This document shows, in pieces, positions 24,689-39,600 of a stretch of 64,000 bases of DNA. Under the pieces are notes generated by a model, which saw only the letters and a program-made list of their open reading frames with translations, had not been told where the DNA came from and made no database searches. A program made the position numbers and the translations under genes. Source of the DNA: Omphiscola glabra (Eukaryota > Mollusca > Gastropoda > Lymnaeidae); assembly GCA_964017045.1 (NCBI GenBank), contig OZ024807.1, positions 22,694,597-22,758,596 on the forward strand, in the 5' to 3' direction. The stretch's first letter is position 1. Every line of letters begins with the position of its first letter.

Positions 24689-27600
24689 CTTTTCAGAGAT
24701 GGAAATGACAAGAAAAGTATAATTTACATTAATTTTTCTATGTTTTTTGCAGTACATGACCGGTTTTGTATTTTTCATTGTACTCTCGTATTAATACTGC
24801 TTTCAAAATTAAGAACAGAAAAATGACTTAACAATACCAGTCACTTATATTTAAATAACATAAATTCCTTGAAATGCTTTAAACAATTGATGTTTTACTT
24901 ACCATAATTCAAAGAGAATCTGTATTCTAAATCACTTTCATTTCCATTTCCAAAGACTACAGTGTAGTTTGTGAAATAGTCAGGTTGTATATTTGAAAAA
25001 TTTAAAACAATCAACCCATTAGGGTTATGTCCCAGTTGGTACATCACAGTATATCCAATGAGAACATTATGCGTTTCAAGACCAGAATGTCGTAACAGCT
25101 TATAGTGACTTGGTTCAGGATATCCAAAGACTGGTATAGAGACATCAAACCATGCCCCGACGTTTGTAGTGAACACATATTTTGTTTCATTAGTGACAAT
25201 TAATTGGAGTGGACCTATATGGAATATATATATATCTATATATGCATACATGTATATATATGTATATTATATATATTATATAACATTGCATTTATTTTAT
25301 AAATTTTACTTACTCAGTGTGAATGATACAAAAGCAGAACTTTTACAAAACAAAAAGAAATGTTTCTATTGAATGTGTCGTAAAAGAGAGAGAGAAAAGG
25401 TTAGATAGTGAAAGAGACATTAATAGAGGGAGAGAGACAAAGATAAATATAGAGATATACTGATAGTGGAAATAATATCTAAGAGAACAAAGAAAGATAA
25501 AAACTATTTAAAGTGATACTATGAATTACAGATATAGAAAGGGGACGGAAATTGTGTGATGTTGAAAGAGAGAGCGAAACAGTGATATTACGATACTTGT
25601 GATAAGAATAATGATAAAAATATGGAGATTAAAAAACTGAAGAAACAATACATAAATGGTCTAATTCAATTGATAATTTTAGAATACGTCCGAGAGGAAT
25701 AACCTAAGATTATGATGGAAAATAATGACGGAGAAACATAAAAGCGACTGAGAAAGTTTTGATTCTTGAAATTTTGAAAATGATTGAATGATTGATGATG
25801 TGTATAAGACCACATTTATTTCACAAGTTGACATTAATTGTGAGATTTATTCTAAGGCATGTCTGCCACAAAATAGGCACATTATATAATTACACACACA
25901 CATAAGAAACGTACAGACAATTTTACGGCATGTTATCATTTACATTTCAAAATGGCTCAACGTTTTCTAGATGGTTTTATTTTTGTTTAACTAATTTTTT
26001 TTATTCACTTTTTTAAACATTTTTAAATTGAATTGCATTTTGAAAATACATTTTTTTTCAGATTTTTTTTTTTTTTCTTTCATTTTTTTCTTCTATTGTG
26101 ACAACTTTTGTTCCACGTGGACTTAACGTATAGCGTAAATTTCCATTTCCAGGATATTCTAGTGTTTCAGCTGATCTGAGTTATATTTGCTTTTAAAATG
26201 ATTTGTCTTGTAGTGTCAATAAATGCTTCTTATAGATACAAAAATGAGATCTGGAACAACCAGTTGCAATGGGTTGTTGATCGTGCCAAAGCAATCGAGA
26301 TAATTATGTATTGTATAATCAACGTATCACGCAAATCTATTATGACACTGTCCTGCTAATCTATGATATTGCCCTACACGCGAATAACGAAATCGTTCTA
26401 AAAGTAAGAAATAAATGCATTATTAAGAAACAAATAAAAAGCTATTATATTTATAATTTCGGACAGATGAAAATCCATTCAGTCTTTCTAAAGACTGAGT
26501 TGACATAGTGTAGCACGGTTGGCAATGTGTGCCATGTCTGATGTATCTTACACTTAGAATATAATCGTCAGGAATTGTAAATAATACTTGTATTACACAC
26601 TTTGCCTCTAACATATTCTAAGACTTACATTTCACAAAGATTTCAAGATGCGACTCCAGTGCTTTATTGAAATATCCTTGTGTAGCCAAACACGAGTAAA
26701 CACCACCGTCATGGCATGATTCTATTTTAAAAGTAAAATCATTTGACGTCCAATAAACCATTTCAACTCTGGTACCTTGCATTGTTACACCCGGATGTGG
26801 GTACTCGGACGTATGACATTCGAGAGTGACGTATCTGCCAACTTCTACTACAGTCACGTGATGGTGTCGGTTGGCTGTGAAACTCAGACTGTCAGCTTCA
26901 ACTAAAATAAAAATGACCAAATTAACATAACGCATCACATACATATATGTATATATGTAAAACAGAAACGGATGTGTGTATGTATGTAAGTATGCGTTTA
27001 TGTATGTATATATGCATATAAGTATGTATGTATGTATTTATGTAAGTATGTATACATGTATAAATGTATGCATGTATGAATGAATGTGTACATGTATGTA
27101 TGTATGTAAATATGTATACATATATTAATGCATACAATATATGGTATATATGTATGCGTATGTATGTATCTATGAATGTAACTATGTAGAGATAGATGGA
27201 TGAACACAAGAATGAAGTCAGATTTAAAAGATTGAAATTCAGAGAGTTTATGTCACCTACATTTCTTTGATTAATACAGAAAAAAGACGGCATAAAAAAA
27301 CCTAAGCACACAATGGATTCAATATGCACTACATGCTCATCGAATAATACCTTAATCCCCTTCACATGAAACAGATGATAGACATATATACCCTAAACTC
27401 CGCTGCTGAGGTATAATACTATTTTAAAACTGACGACTTCACATGTGTTAGGCCAAAACAAGTTTATTTTCAAAAACAGATCAAACGATTCGACGTCTTG
27501 AATAGAACCATCGGTAATGGAGAACAATGGACGCTGAGCAACAATGAAATATACTTTTTTTTAAAAAAACAAAAAAGGATAAACTTCAACTATACATAAA

Positions 27601-30600
27601 CAACAAGAATGACGGGTTAATATGTAGCCCACGGGCTTCATGTGTTTACTTGAAATGTTCAATGCTTTCAGTAAGATATTGAGGGATTAATAATATTTTT
27701 ATCATTAAATAAACAAGATGTCCACAAAACGATTCTTAAACTTTGAATATCAATCTTTACAGCGTAAACATGTCATCATTTACTAATATTATTAACACTG
27801 AGCTTTATTGGAAGTAATTTTTTTTTAAGTGATCTCAAATAATGTATATTATAATTCATGAAGAAGTATATTGATAAAAAAAATCAGTGATATCATACGC
27901 ATTAGAATATAACTTTAAAAATATTAACACTTTAATGTTAAGACCCCTATTGCTGTATGAGTCAGCGCTACCACGCTCTATGTCGATATATTTGCGCACT
28001 TAATTTGCTAGAAAAAAGGTGCGTTGATTACTAAAATATATTTTAAATTTAGCATGTGTTTTGATTTAATTATTTACAATTACGACCATAATTTGGGTTA
28101 TTAAGCAAAATAAATAAAATATTAAAAATGATTTAAAAAAATGAAATACATACATAAAGAGTGAAACAAATGAATAATGTAAGATGGACCTATGACTTTC
28201 AACAAGGAATTTGCAGTTCAAAATATATATTTTTTTAAACTGTCAAAACATGTTTCATGTAAGACAATATAATTCGTATTAAAAGCGTGTGTTCATATTC
28301 CACACGTAATTATTTCTTATCGATTTTAAGCTGTATATCTCACAGAACGGTAAGAGAAATAATAGAAACCTTGTTAGCTAATAGGAATCTGTGATTCATA
28401 TGCATTACCATATCGAGGTCCATTCTATGTAAATCCTTTGTTTTGGCATCCTCTAATTCTATGGATCCAGGATCGTAGGTAGCTAAAAGATGTTCGTCAC
28501 TAAACAGACATCACTAGCAAAATAAAAAAAAAAAAAACTCAGTCTAGGATTGATTTAAAACATGTTTTTTGCAAAATCATTAGGATGTATGTTTATGATC
28601 AATAAACGTGTAAAAGTCACTCACCAACGCGTGGAGTGGTAATTGTTGTACCGGGTAAATTACTCATCAGTACTGATGCAGGCCGACACGTAAAGTGTTG
28701 GTCTTTTTCTGAAAATGAAATTGATTTATCAGAAATCTAGAATTTAATAAGAAAGTATAAGTTCATATAGTTTTTTTTTTTTTGTTGATACTTCAAAATG
28801 TTTTAATTTGAAAATTGTATTTTTTTAACACAAGATTATTCATTTTTATTTATAATGCTTTCTTCTCAAGCATTGTCAAAAAATTATTTTCTTCATTTCC
28901 TTAAAAAAAATATATAAAAAAAAAAAAAAAATTCTATTTCGCTATGAAAAAAAAAAAAAAAAAAAAAAATGTGAATGGCGTTTGTGTTTGTTTTAACTTT
29001 TATTTCATGAATTGTCGTCAGTATATTTGAACTGGGAGATCTAAAACAGTATAAAGAGTAACGAACAGTAATACTTTTTACCTGAGTCAGACCGCTTATA
29101 TGGGTTTACTTAAGAACATATAACCAAAGCCAATGTAGCCCACAAAAAATGAAGATGATATATGTTTAGATTTGCTATATATCTGAGAACATTGCATATA
29201 TACCTGTATAAAAGTCGTCATAGGTCAGCATACTACCACTATATAAGTCTGTGTCAGGACTTAGATTCGACGACCACTGTACTTTGCCTGGTGGGTTTCC
29301 CAGATCATCTAGGAAGCACTCGCATGTTGTTTGTGGACTTTTCGGTAAAAAGTGTTTTCTTCCATAGAGGTCCCTCAATAAGGATGTATCATATTGAGTT
29401 CGACATAGTAGTGTTTTCCGTATTTTTGGTAAGTCTATATATGTATATATATGTTTTTAATTCAGAAGATACATTTGCAGAAATGAAAAGTTTAATGTAT
29501 GTAATTTATTAAAATTACTTTTGCACATTTAATTATATATATATATAAAAAATTAACAAATATAAAAGCAATATTTAAAAATAAACCATAGATAATGATA
29601 GGAATCTTAAAGGGCAATGCGAATCCTTAAAACTTCAATTATTATTTATTTCGGTGAGATACCTCAGCATCATTAAAGAAAATCATATCTTTCAATGTAC
29701 AGTAGAGCATTGATTTTCAAAATTAATTTGGACAAGGGGTTAATCGAATAACCATTTTTTTCAGATAAACAAATACTTCAACCCAAAGATTGATTTAAAA
29801 AAATTAGTGCGTGTAATACAAACTATTCTTACCTTATAGTTATCTATTATCATGCATTGTAATACAGTTTAATAACCTTACCGCACGGTATATCTAGGTC
29901 ATTAGATTGTTGTCTAAAAAAAAGTGTCAACTGGAGCTTAGTCTAAAATCTGAAAACAAAGTTGTCTTTGAAGGCTTTTTATGCTGAGATATCAATTTAC
30001 ATGACACGGTCGCTGAAGACATTATATAAGTATGGTCACTGCGTGTATGGTCACTGCGTGTATGGTCACAGCGTGTATGGTCACTGCGTGTATGATTAGT
30101 GCGTGTATGGTCACTGCGTGTATGGTCACTGCATGTATGGTCGTTCTTTAGATAACACGTTGACTCCGAGGGTTCTTAATAATGTTCGCCATTTGTTCAC
30201 CCGATTCAGCATTATGCACATTGACAAATGTGATTTAAATAATAGTAAACGACGTGTCGGGCATTTGGGACAAGCGATAGTTCTAATAACTGCAAATAAA
30301 ATAATGAATGTTTGGAAAATGAACACTCTTAATGTACACTGTTATCGATTACATGATGTAACTCACACAAAATCAATGGAGACAAATAGTCATTGGGAAC
30401 ATGTGTAAGATTTCCATTAGTGTCTTTGGTTACAATGGTGATACGAAATTGATGAGATCCTATGCCCAGATCTATTGTTTTCACATAGAGGTTGATTTCA
30501 TATATTGTTTGTTCAGTGCCACTCCTATCAGCTTTGTTAAGCAGCATATGTTTTGTTCCATTGACTTGAACCAACGTTTCCTGTGGACAGATAACAAACT

Positions 30601-33600
30601 GGGCTATTAACACATATATAACTTAATATATATGACCATCAATTAAGTAAAAAAAAAACTTGTTCAATGTATATATTATATATATTCTGAGAGTCTGCAT
30701 GTGTATGTTTGTAAATTGATATATTAATCGATCAAGATAAAATCAAATAATAGATCGAAACCAAATTTGACATTGTCATTCTTCCTGACCAAAAGGTATT
30801 TTATTGATTTTGTCATAATAGCTTCATCACAAAGATGTAATTTTAAAAAAATAATAAATATTGTTATCATCAAATGTAGTGGTTAAAGATTAAACATAAT
30901 TTTCACATCGAATGACTTTAATGGACATTTATGTAAAGTTATATTTAGTAGAATTCTTTTTTTTTACTAAACACATATTGAGAACTTTGCCTTTTCAAAC
31001 GTTTATTAAAGTAATCTTTTCATTCTCGTTTTGTTTGATACAAACACATCTTAAATACAAGGTTTTTCATGCGCTTGGAAATAGTACGACATCAAAATGA
31101 TCACATAGTTTAAGCGCGTGCATACAGTTTGCTTTTCGACTCCTAGGAGCTGAAAATCATGGGAGCTCTTTTATTAATATTTTTTTTTTGGTGGAAAATA
31201 TGTTATACATTAGATGTGTGTGTGTGTGTGTGTAAGTAAGAATCATAATTTTTTTTTTTTTAATTATTTATTATTATTTTTTTTTTAAATTTAGCCTTAA
31301 ATCATCCTCTTATGAAACTAACTCTCTAAGTGGTATGGCGCATTTTACGATAATAAAAAAATGTCTCACGCGAAACGATTTCAGTCTTCAGCACATTTCA
31401 CTTTTAAAAACAAATTATTTGCATCTTTTACATTCAGTAAGAGCGTCTAAATTAAAAAAAAAATAAAATAAAAAAATAAATAAATAAATATGTTGTTTAT
31501 TTATATCAAATATTGACTCGGCAGACATCATTGTTTTATGCTTCTTAAGTCCCTGCAAGTCTTTATGATTTTCCTCAGATATTTCGAAATCAGATTTTCA
31601 GCTTAAAACCTATCTATGGAGTTCTAAAATGTATTTGAGCTATAAAAGAAGAAGCTATAAAATAAAGCTTTGGGCACAGTGCTAGACACTAAGTAAACAA
31701 ATGCGTGTAAGACTTACTTGGTATGCATGCCTTTTATTATCTCTTATAAAGAATAATTGAATTTTTAAAAATAAAAATGATATTTACACATTTTGAGAAT
31801 TTTCTTTTTTATTCTGTGGGGGGAGGGGTAAAATAAATAATCAAGTTAATTTTTGAGTCTTGAACTAATTTTAAAGGACCAATTTAAAAAAAAAAAAAGT
31901 TTCTTCGTTATCCAACCAAAATACTCATAAAGGTAAAATAATAGAGATTTAGAGATTAGGTTAATTTGGAGCCGACAGTAACAGTAAAATGTAAAAACAA
32001 ATGTATATTGGATTCCTTTGGAAAAAAAAAACTGTACGATATTTGTCTGAATTATTTTTGTAAAACAATTATCTGAGGAATAACAGAATTCGGCCTCATT
32101 TAATTAAATTAAATTTTCATTTTAAAATGATAAAAGTTCTCGTCTTCTGACTTTTGGGAATTTTATTTTTTATAGAACTTATTTTATTAGCAGGATTAGT
32201 CTTAAAATTAGATTTGTCTTTTTATAATTGAAATTAATTTGTGTTCCACTTTAATGAATAACGTTTCATAACATTTTAAATGAAGTTTGCACATCATTTC
32301 GACAAGCAAATATCTAAATGGCTTCTTTGGCGTGCCAATGAATTTCTAATCTAGGAATTAGTTATTCATCTAATTTCATTTCCACCTTACTATAAAATGT
32401 TTCTTGTAAAGAGATAATAACATGTTTCAGCGTTAGTCCCGAGCAGTGTAACACACAACAAGTTAAGTCACATGACAATATTATTTATTCCTAAACACGA
32501 TGGAGTAGGGATTTTGATAATAACGAATATCACGAGAAAAAGCAAGAACTAATTTTTGTATCGGAAGAAGAACTCATGATTTTTTTGTAGAGAGAGTGTG
32601 CACGAAATAGTCTGCGTTGAAGGACGTCAGTAGAATATTAGTATGAGGTGAATTTGACGATTTAATAATATTCAAAGTGTATTGTATTCTTTATACTGTA
32701 ACTTTGTCAGTTACAAGGATGTTACAAAGCCAAGGAGTTATTTTATCATTCATCTTGTAATAAAGTACCGTGTTAATTATTAAGTGATTTTTTTCAATTA
32801 TTTAATTAGTATAAGTTATACGTAGCTACGGGCAGGTCATCAATTATATGCAGTATTAATTAACATACATAAAGTATGAACACTTCATGTATTGTTACAA
32901 ACAGCGTTTAGTCAAAATATGAATTGGTTTATTTTAGGAGAAAATCAATAGTTTAATGTCATTATTAAACACCAGGGAAAAAATGATTACACTATTTTAA
33001 ATGACGTATATTCATTATACGATTCCTATACAAAAGCTAAAAATTGTTAACTCTTAATTTGACTACTGTCATTGTATAATCACATGGTCCTGTTACATTG
33101 TCAGACAGTAGATCTGCATAGAAGTCTCGAGAGAAAAAAACATTGTCTCATAGTGCTTTTGTAGGCGAGTTGCTGGCAAAACATGGTCTCACATTCATAA
33201 CGAGCAACTGAGACAAATGTTTGGTGACATTAAAGAAACACAGTAAATGGTCCAAAAATAAATTAATTAGTTGGGGAAACTCTTCAGAATGCCTGTCAAA
33301 AACCTGTATTGCATGCGTACAATTGCAGGAAAACCCGGTTTTAAGAAACTTAACTGAAATATAATTGGCTGTAAATTCAATATATATATATATATATATA
33401 TATACCTTAACAACATTGTTTACGTTATGTTGCTATTTCTAGCTATATACAGTTTAGACTATGGGCGATTGCTTTATTTTACATTAAAATAGTTAATATT
33501 ACAAAATTGTCAGTTGCCTTTGAATATTAAAACTTTTTTTGTCGACTTTAATTTATGTGATTGCAAAATATAAAATGTAAAAACTGTTAAAATGAAACTT

Positions 33601-36600
33601 TATAAATATTCCCTTTTTTAAGTCATTATCTTACATTTGTCATGATCTCATAATCGAAGCCAGCAATATCATCTGAAGTGTTATGATGACATTTCACATG
33701 GACAGCCTTGTCGTTGACCTCGTAGTAGGTGCACCCAGGAAAAATAATGTTTGCTGTTAAGTCGTTCAACCCTAAAAAAAATAATAAAAACGTTGACTGA
33801 TGCAATCACGTCTTGAAATTTATATACCCGAAACTGCAGGCTATTTTTATCGTAATTCAAAGAAATTATGAAAGAAAGGGTCAATACATCAGCTAGAAGA
33901 AAAATATAACCATTACTATGATGCTATTTTTGTGTGTGAGTATGTTAGTTTAAATGGTTTTCATTTTTAAATGCATTTATTGAATACATGTATGAGTCCG
34001 TTTATTTAAGCAAATACAATTTAATTTGAAGTTTTTATGAAAAGTCTTTTATTCGGGTTTGGAAATTTATGTTTTTTTGGGTTATTTTTATATACGAATT
34101 TTAACTATATCTTATTATTTATTATTTTAAATGGTTGAACGATTTTTTTGTTATTATGTTTCGACATTTAAACAAAAACGATTAATAAAAAATACATATA
34201 TGTATCAAACATATTATACATATATTTTGTGTATTCACTTATTGAATATTTATTTTATTTCAATTTTCAGAGTTTCGGGAAAAGCAGCAACACTTACGCA
34301 GTACTAATGGAGACGTTAGTTTATTCGAGGATATGGGTGCAGCTCTGGGTATCAAGACTACCATAGTAACTCCGAATTTATGATACCCTGTTCCTAGAAA
34401 TGTTGCTGGCAATGTTAAAGAACATTCCGTGAAAACCATAGGTTCTCCAAACAGATTTGTGAACTTCTGCTGTGCAATTTCTTTGAAAAGCTTGATGATC
34501 CTGGTTCCCTTAAATCAAAAACACAATCATTTAAAAAAAAAACAACATTATATACAACATTTTATAGGACATTTCTATTTGCCATAATTTTTTAAACTTT
34601 GCACACCCAAATCACTTCTTTGAAAATGTGCTTAAATTAGCGGAGGAAATATGATATATTTTGTGGACTTACATTCGTGTATAACACGAACTTGCAAATA
34701 ACGACATGTATCAAAAGCTTTGAAATGCATTCTACATTAACCTCTCCTTCTCTGACTGTAGGGAACGTACATATGGGATCAGACAAATAACTTGTATTTT
34801 TATCTGCGAAAAACACACAATGATAATTTAACACCTTGATTATAACATATTTTAAACAATTATTAAAGATAGGTTTGTAAGTAATTCAATAAAGCATTAT
34901 GAAATGTATGAATTAGAGTTACTACGATTCCACTCTTAGTAGCAAACGTAAAAATAGTCACACGACATTTTGTATAATACTTAGAACAATGCCAAATGGT
35001 AAAGGAATAAAGAGGGTGTAATACACAAAACCCAGAGGAAACCTTAAAGCAGACTAAGGCTTTAATGGATTGATGATGTGAAAAATGATCTACAGCAGCT
35101 GGGAATGTAAGCATGGAAAGGAAAAACAATAGTTCGGTCAGAGTTAAAGTAACGTGTGGAGGAAGGCCAAAAGGCTGCACAAGCCGTAGCGTCATAGGCA
35201 TGGATAGATAGAGAAATATTGTTTGTTGAATTACACAACAAGAAAAATATATATATATATATATATCAAATGATTAAATCAGGCTCAAAATGTAATCGTT
35301 TTGAAAAATCCTTGCACACGTAATACGAGTTCTTGAACGACAATTTTAAGCTAAATACAAAAGTAAATTTCATAATCTCTTACCAGTTATGTTTATCTGT
35401 ATAACATCGCTACCGACCAATGTTTTATTCTTGTCAGCTGTTTCTCTTAACAAGGTAAAAAACTGAATGTTATGCAGCCCGGGACCAAGTTCTTGAATAT
35501 AAATAGATAATGACAACGATCTATAATAAACGTGTCGTCCAGGCTCTTCGTCATCTTTATCAGAGTAATACGAAAAAACGTCAACAATTACTTCCCTTGA
35601 ATCTGTAGAGGATCTCAAAATGCCAATGTTCTGGGGAAAAAATAAAGGTAAAAAAGAATTAAATTTAAAATAAAAATAAATAAACACACACGAAAAAAAA
35701 ATGAATAAAATAATTGAATAGTCTCTTTTAATTAAATATTTTAAATTGTGCATATTGATTATACGTTTGTTATAAAGAAGCAAACAAATTAATTAAGTAT
35801 TAAACAACCCGTAAAACTAATTTTTGCCCAAAATCGTGAATGTGCCTTTTTTTTGTTATAATTTCTATTTTATATTAATCCTATAATGTCCACCCACTTG
35901 TACACCACATATTTATTGCAAACCATTCAGAAAATATATGTTACGCTTAAATCGACATTGTGATATTTTTAAACCATCTCATTTAGCGATCTTGTTTGTT
36001 TTTCTGAAAGCAGTGTCATGATAGTTCCTGCATAAACCCATTGAAAAAGCATTTAAAAACTGATAATAGTGGGTTGGTATGTGCCAAACTATTGATATAA
36101 TATGTTGTCATCGGAACGTGTATGTGTCAATGTTAAGCTTGATATTTTGAAGGAAAGTTGGTAAATTAGATTCAAATCAACATTAAAAAAAATAGTACGC
36201 TCTCTAAAGGAGTTGGAATAGTTTATGATATATCAACGTTTAGAGGTGGATAATTTTTCACATACATAACCATTCCAGTGCAAAAGTTAATTTTTACTTT
36301 GTACATGTATATATTTGCAATTTTTTGCATATATCAAATAAGAATGTTCACTAATATTAATTATATTATTAATTTTTATTAAGTTGAAATAACACAATTT
36401 TATTTCTAAGCTTTGTTACTGATATTTGAAATTCATATGGTAGTGTTACAGTATCAATCTTATTCTCTGAATAAAAGTCTTTAAAAAAATCACTTTCGAT
36501 ATGAAATGTTTGAAAATCGAACAGCTGGAAAAAACAAGAATGGACACATATCAGAACAAATAAAGTTATCCCACCGTTTTGTTCCATCCCAATTCATCTA

Positions 36601-39600
36601 GTACATGGTTTAAAAAAAAAACAGAGCGATTGATTTGGACATCTATTCAGAATGACTGTGAACAAAACTTTACTGCTGGCGTACAATGGCAGGCCTTTTT
36701 GTTTTGGGGAATATTAACTGAAATTTGAGTGGGACCTAATTCAATATTTAGAAGTGAAATAATAAATGTTTCCTTTTAAAGGAGAAAAATGAATTGTAAG
36801 TATTCCTTTAGCGAAGTGGTTTTTTTTTTATTTTTTTTAAATAGGTATTTAAACTTACTTGTCTGCTGATAAAAGCAAGGTTTCTCGGCTGGTATACAGT
36901 TATATGCGATTAAATATGAAACATTCAAGTCAGTATTGAATATGTATTTGGTCAATTGAACAATTTTTTTAATTGAAACGATCGGAAAAGGAAAACGTTT
37001 TTAAAGTATTGCCTTTTTGGAAATCAGGAAATTAATGTTTTAAATAATTAGATAATTAGTTTTTTTTTATCAACAGACTATCTGCTACATCAAATTCTAA
37101 GTTTTCTTAGTATACAAAACAATAATATGCCTAATTTGTATGATCTTGTTAATATACAAAACAATATTATGCCTAATTTGTATGATCTTGTTAATATACA
37201 AAACAATACTATGCCTAATTTGTATGTATGGCATCTTTCCGTCTACAAGAGACGATAGATTATCTTGTCTGGTTGCAGCTCTTCGTGTGGCTAATGAGAC
37301 CGATCCTTGAATGGCAGTCTCTTGTGCATGTCCCGCACACGAATGCAGTGGAGTAGTGTTTTCTTTCCTTTCTCCGTGCTCTCTTCACAGCCGCTTCCTC
37401 CGAATTTGAGATGTTGATGTTAACCGCCTTCATATCTCTTTTGCAAATGTCTATGTATCTGAGACGAGGCCGTCCAACTGACCTTTTCCCTGTCGCCAGC
37501 TCGCTGTAGAGCACGTCCTTTGTTATGCGACCAGGTTGCATTCGCTTGACGTGCCCAAGCCAGCGGAGGCGTCTTTGGATTAAAAGGGCTGGGACGCTGC
37601 ACATATTTGTGTGAGACAGGGCATCCGTGTTGGGTCTTTTTCCAGCCATTTGAGGTCAAGGATGCGGCGCAGGCATCTGAGGTGGAAGCCATTGAGCCTT
37701 TTTTAGTGCCTGTTGCATGTGGTCCAAGACTCACATCCATAGAGGAGTGTGCTCAGTACGCTGGCCTGGTATACCTGCAGCTTAGTTCTTGTTGTGAGCT
37801 TGGCATTGGACCAGATTATTTTCTTCAATCTCGTCATGACAGTTTCGGCCCTCCCTATCCTACCACTTATCTCATCCTCCATTGAGAGGGTGCTCGGAAT
37901 ATTCGACCCTAGATATGTGAATCTGTCAACAGCATCCAAGTCGCAGTCGTCGATGGAGATAGTGGGGGGAAGAGTCAGCGTCCTGAGCCATAATGTTGGT
38001 TTTCTTTAAGCTGTTGATCATGCCAAACTCTTTGCAGGCAGCGGATAAACTGGATACAAGGTCTATGGTTGACCTATCGGCTCGAAAGCCACATTGCGAT
38101 TCTGGGAGTACACGCGATGTTAGGGTCTGCAAGCGTGTTAATGCAACTCGGGCGAAGGCCTTTCCAACTATGCTAAGAAGGAAGATTCCACGATAGTTGT
38201 TGCAGTCACTCTTGGCTCCTTTGTTCTTGTACAATGTAACAATGTTTGCATCTTTCAACTCTTGTGGTAGCTGTCCCTGTTCCCAGCACATAGTAAGGAT
38301 ATCGTCCAGGGCAGCGGTTGAGACATGGTTCATTTTTGCGTATAGTTCCAAGTAGTGCTCAATCCAACGTTTGAGTTGTTTATCCCGATCAGTAATAAGT
38401 TCCTCTGTTTTTGACATTAAGGTGCAGTCTTGGAGGTCAGAGGCCCTGGTGCTTGTTTTATATTCTCGTACATAGCCTTTACATTTCCTCTATCAGCAGC
38501 TGACTGTATGCTGGAGCTTAGATTGAGCCAATATGTGTTAGCGTAGTGGCGAGCTGCCTGCTGGGTGTTTTTCTTGGAACTTTTAAGAGTTTGTAGAGTG
38601 GCTGGGCAAGGCGTGTCTTTATAAGCCAAGAGAGCCTTTCTTTTAGCATCAGTGACATGCTTCATTTCCTGCAAGTGAGCCTCGAACCAATCTGCACTTT
38701 TGCGTTCTCTCTTGCCAAATGCCGTGATAGCCGAGTTATAGATGGTGTCCCGCAGATGTGACCACTTGGTCTCAATAGTGTCTATTGGTGGCATTTGTTC
38801 AAGAGCTTCTTGTAGTATATGATTGTATTCGTCCGTTCTCTCTGGGTTATTGGTGGAGTAGGTGCTTATGCGAGGTTTGCCCTTGTTTTTTGTGTGATAC
38901 AGTTTCTTTGGCAGTAACCTTATCTTGCTAGCCACTAAGGAATGATCTGAGTCGCAGTCTGCGCTATGGTAGCTGCGTGTGAGGAGGACACTAGCCAGTT
39001 GTGTGCGTCTTGTGATTATTAGATCTAATTGGTGCCAGTGTTGGGAGCGGGGATGCCTCCATGACACTTGGTGAATAGCCTTACAGTTGAAGTAGGTATT
39101 TGTTACACATAGTCCATGTAAACAGCATAGTTCCAGTAGCCTCTGCCCGTTAGAATTTAGCCTGCCTCTTCCGAAATGACCAAGGCATGTAGGCAAGGCC
39201 ATGTAATCATTTCCCACTCTCGCATTGAAGTCACCCAATTTGTATGATATTGTTAATATACAAAACAATACTATGCCTAATTTGAATGATCTTGTTAAAA
39301 ATGCACTGTTATTAAGGTCGGTTAATGTGCTTTTTCAAATAAAAGGGAGAGAGTGGTTGACGTTGACATGACACAATTAGCTTACCGGGTGACATCTACG
39401 CCAGTGTGGCCTTTCCATACTATCGTACATTGTACATTTTTATGAATAAAGGAACAAATAAAATTGATTTTAATATCAAGTGAGCCAAAATATAATATTT
39501 AAAACATTTACAAGTACTTACATTTATCCTTACGAAGCAAATCGTGGATGGATGCACAAAACGTGTCAAAGCTTCAAGTGTCAAGTATGTTCCATTATGT

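Noticed and set aside
29884..29925. Micro-exon IPCG between exons 6 and 7 (GTAAGG donor, TTTTTTTTAG acceptor)
   Set aside because: Using the strong acceptor puts a stop in the required phase. The in-phase alternative would be only 13 bases. The model is open without it.
34863..35201. 112-codon minus-strand ORF
   Set aside because: It lies over a GC-richer repeat-like insert in an intron, with no domain motif or splice support.
36859..36888. Thirty-base exon with GTAAGT donor in intron 1
   Set aside because: Its length does not fit the 1-0 phase pattern and it has no family motif.
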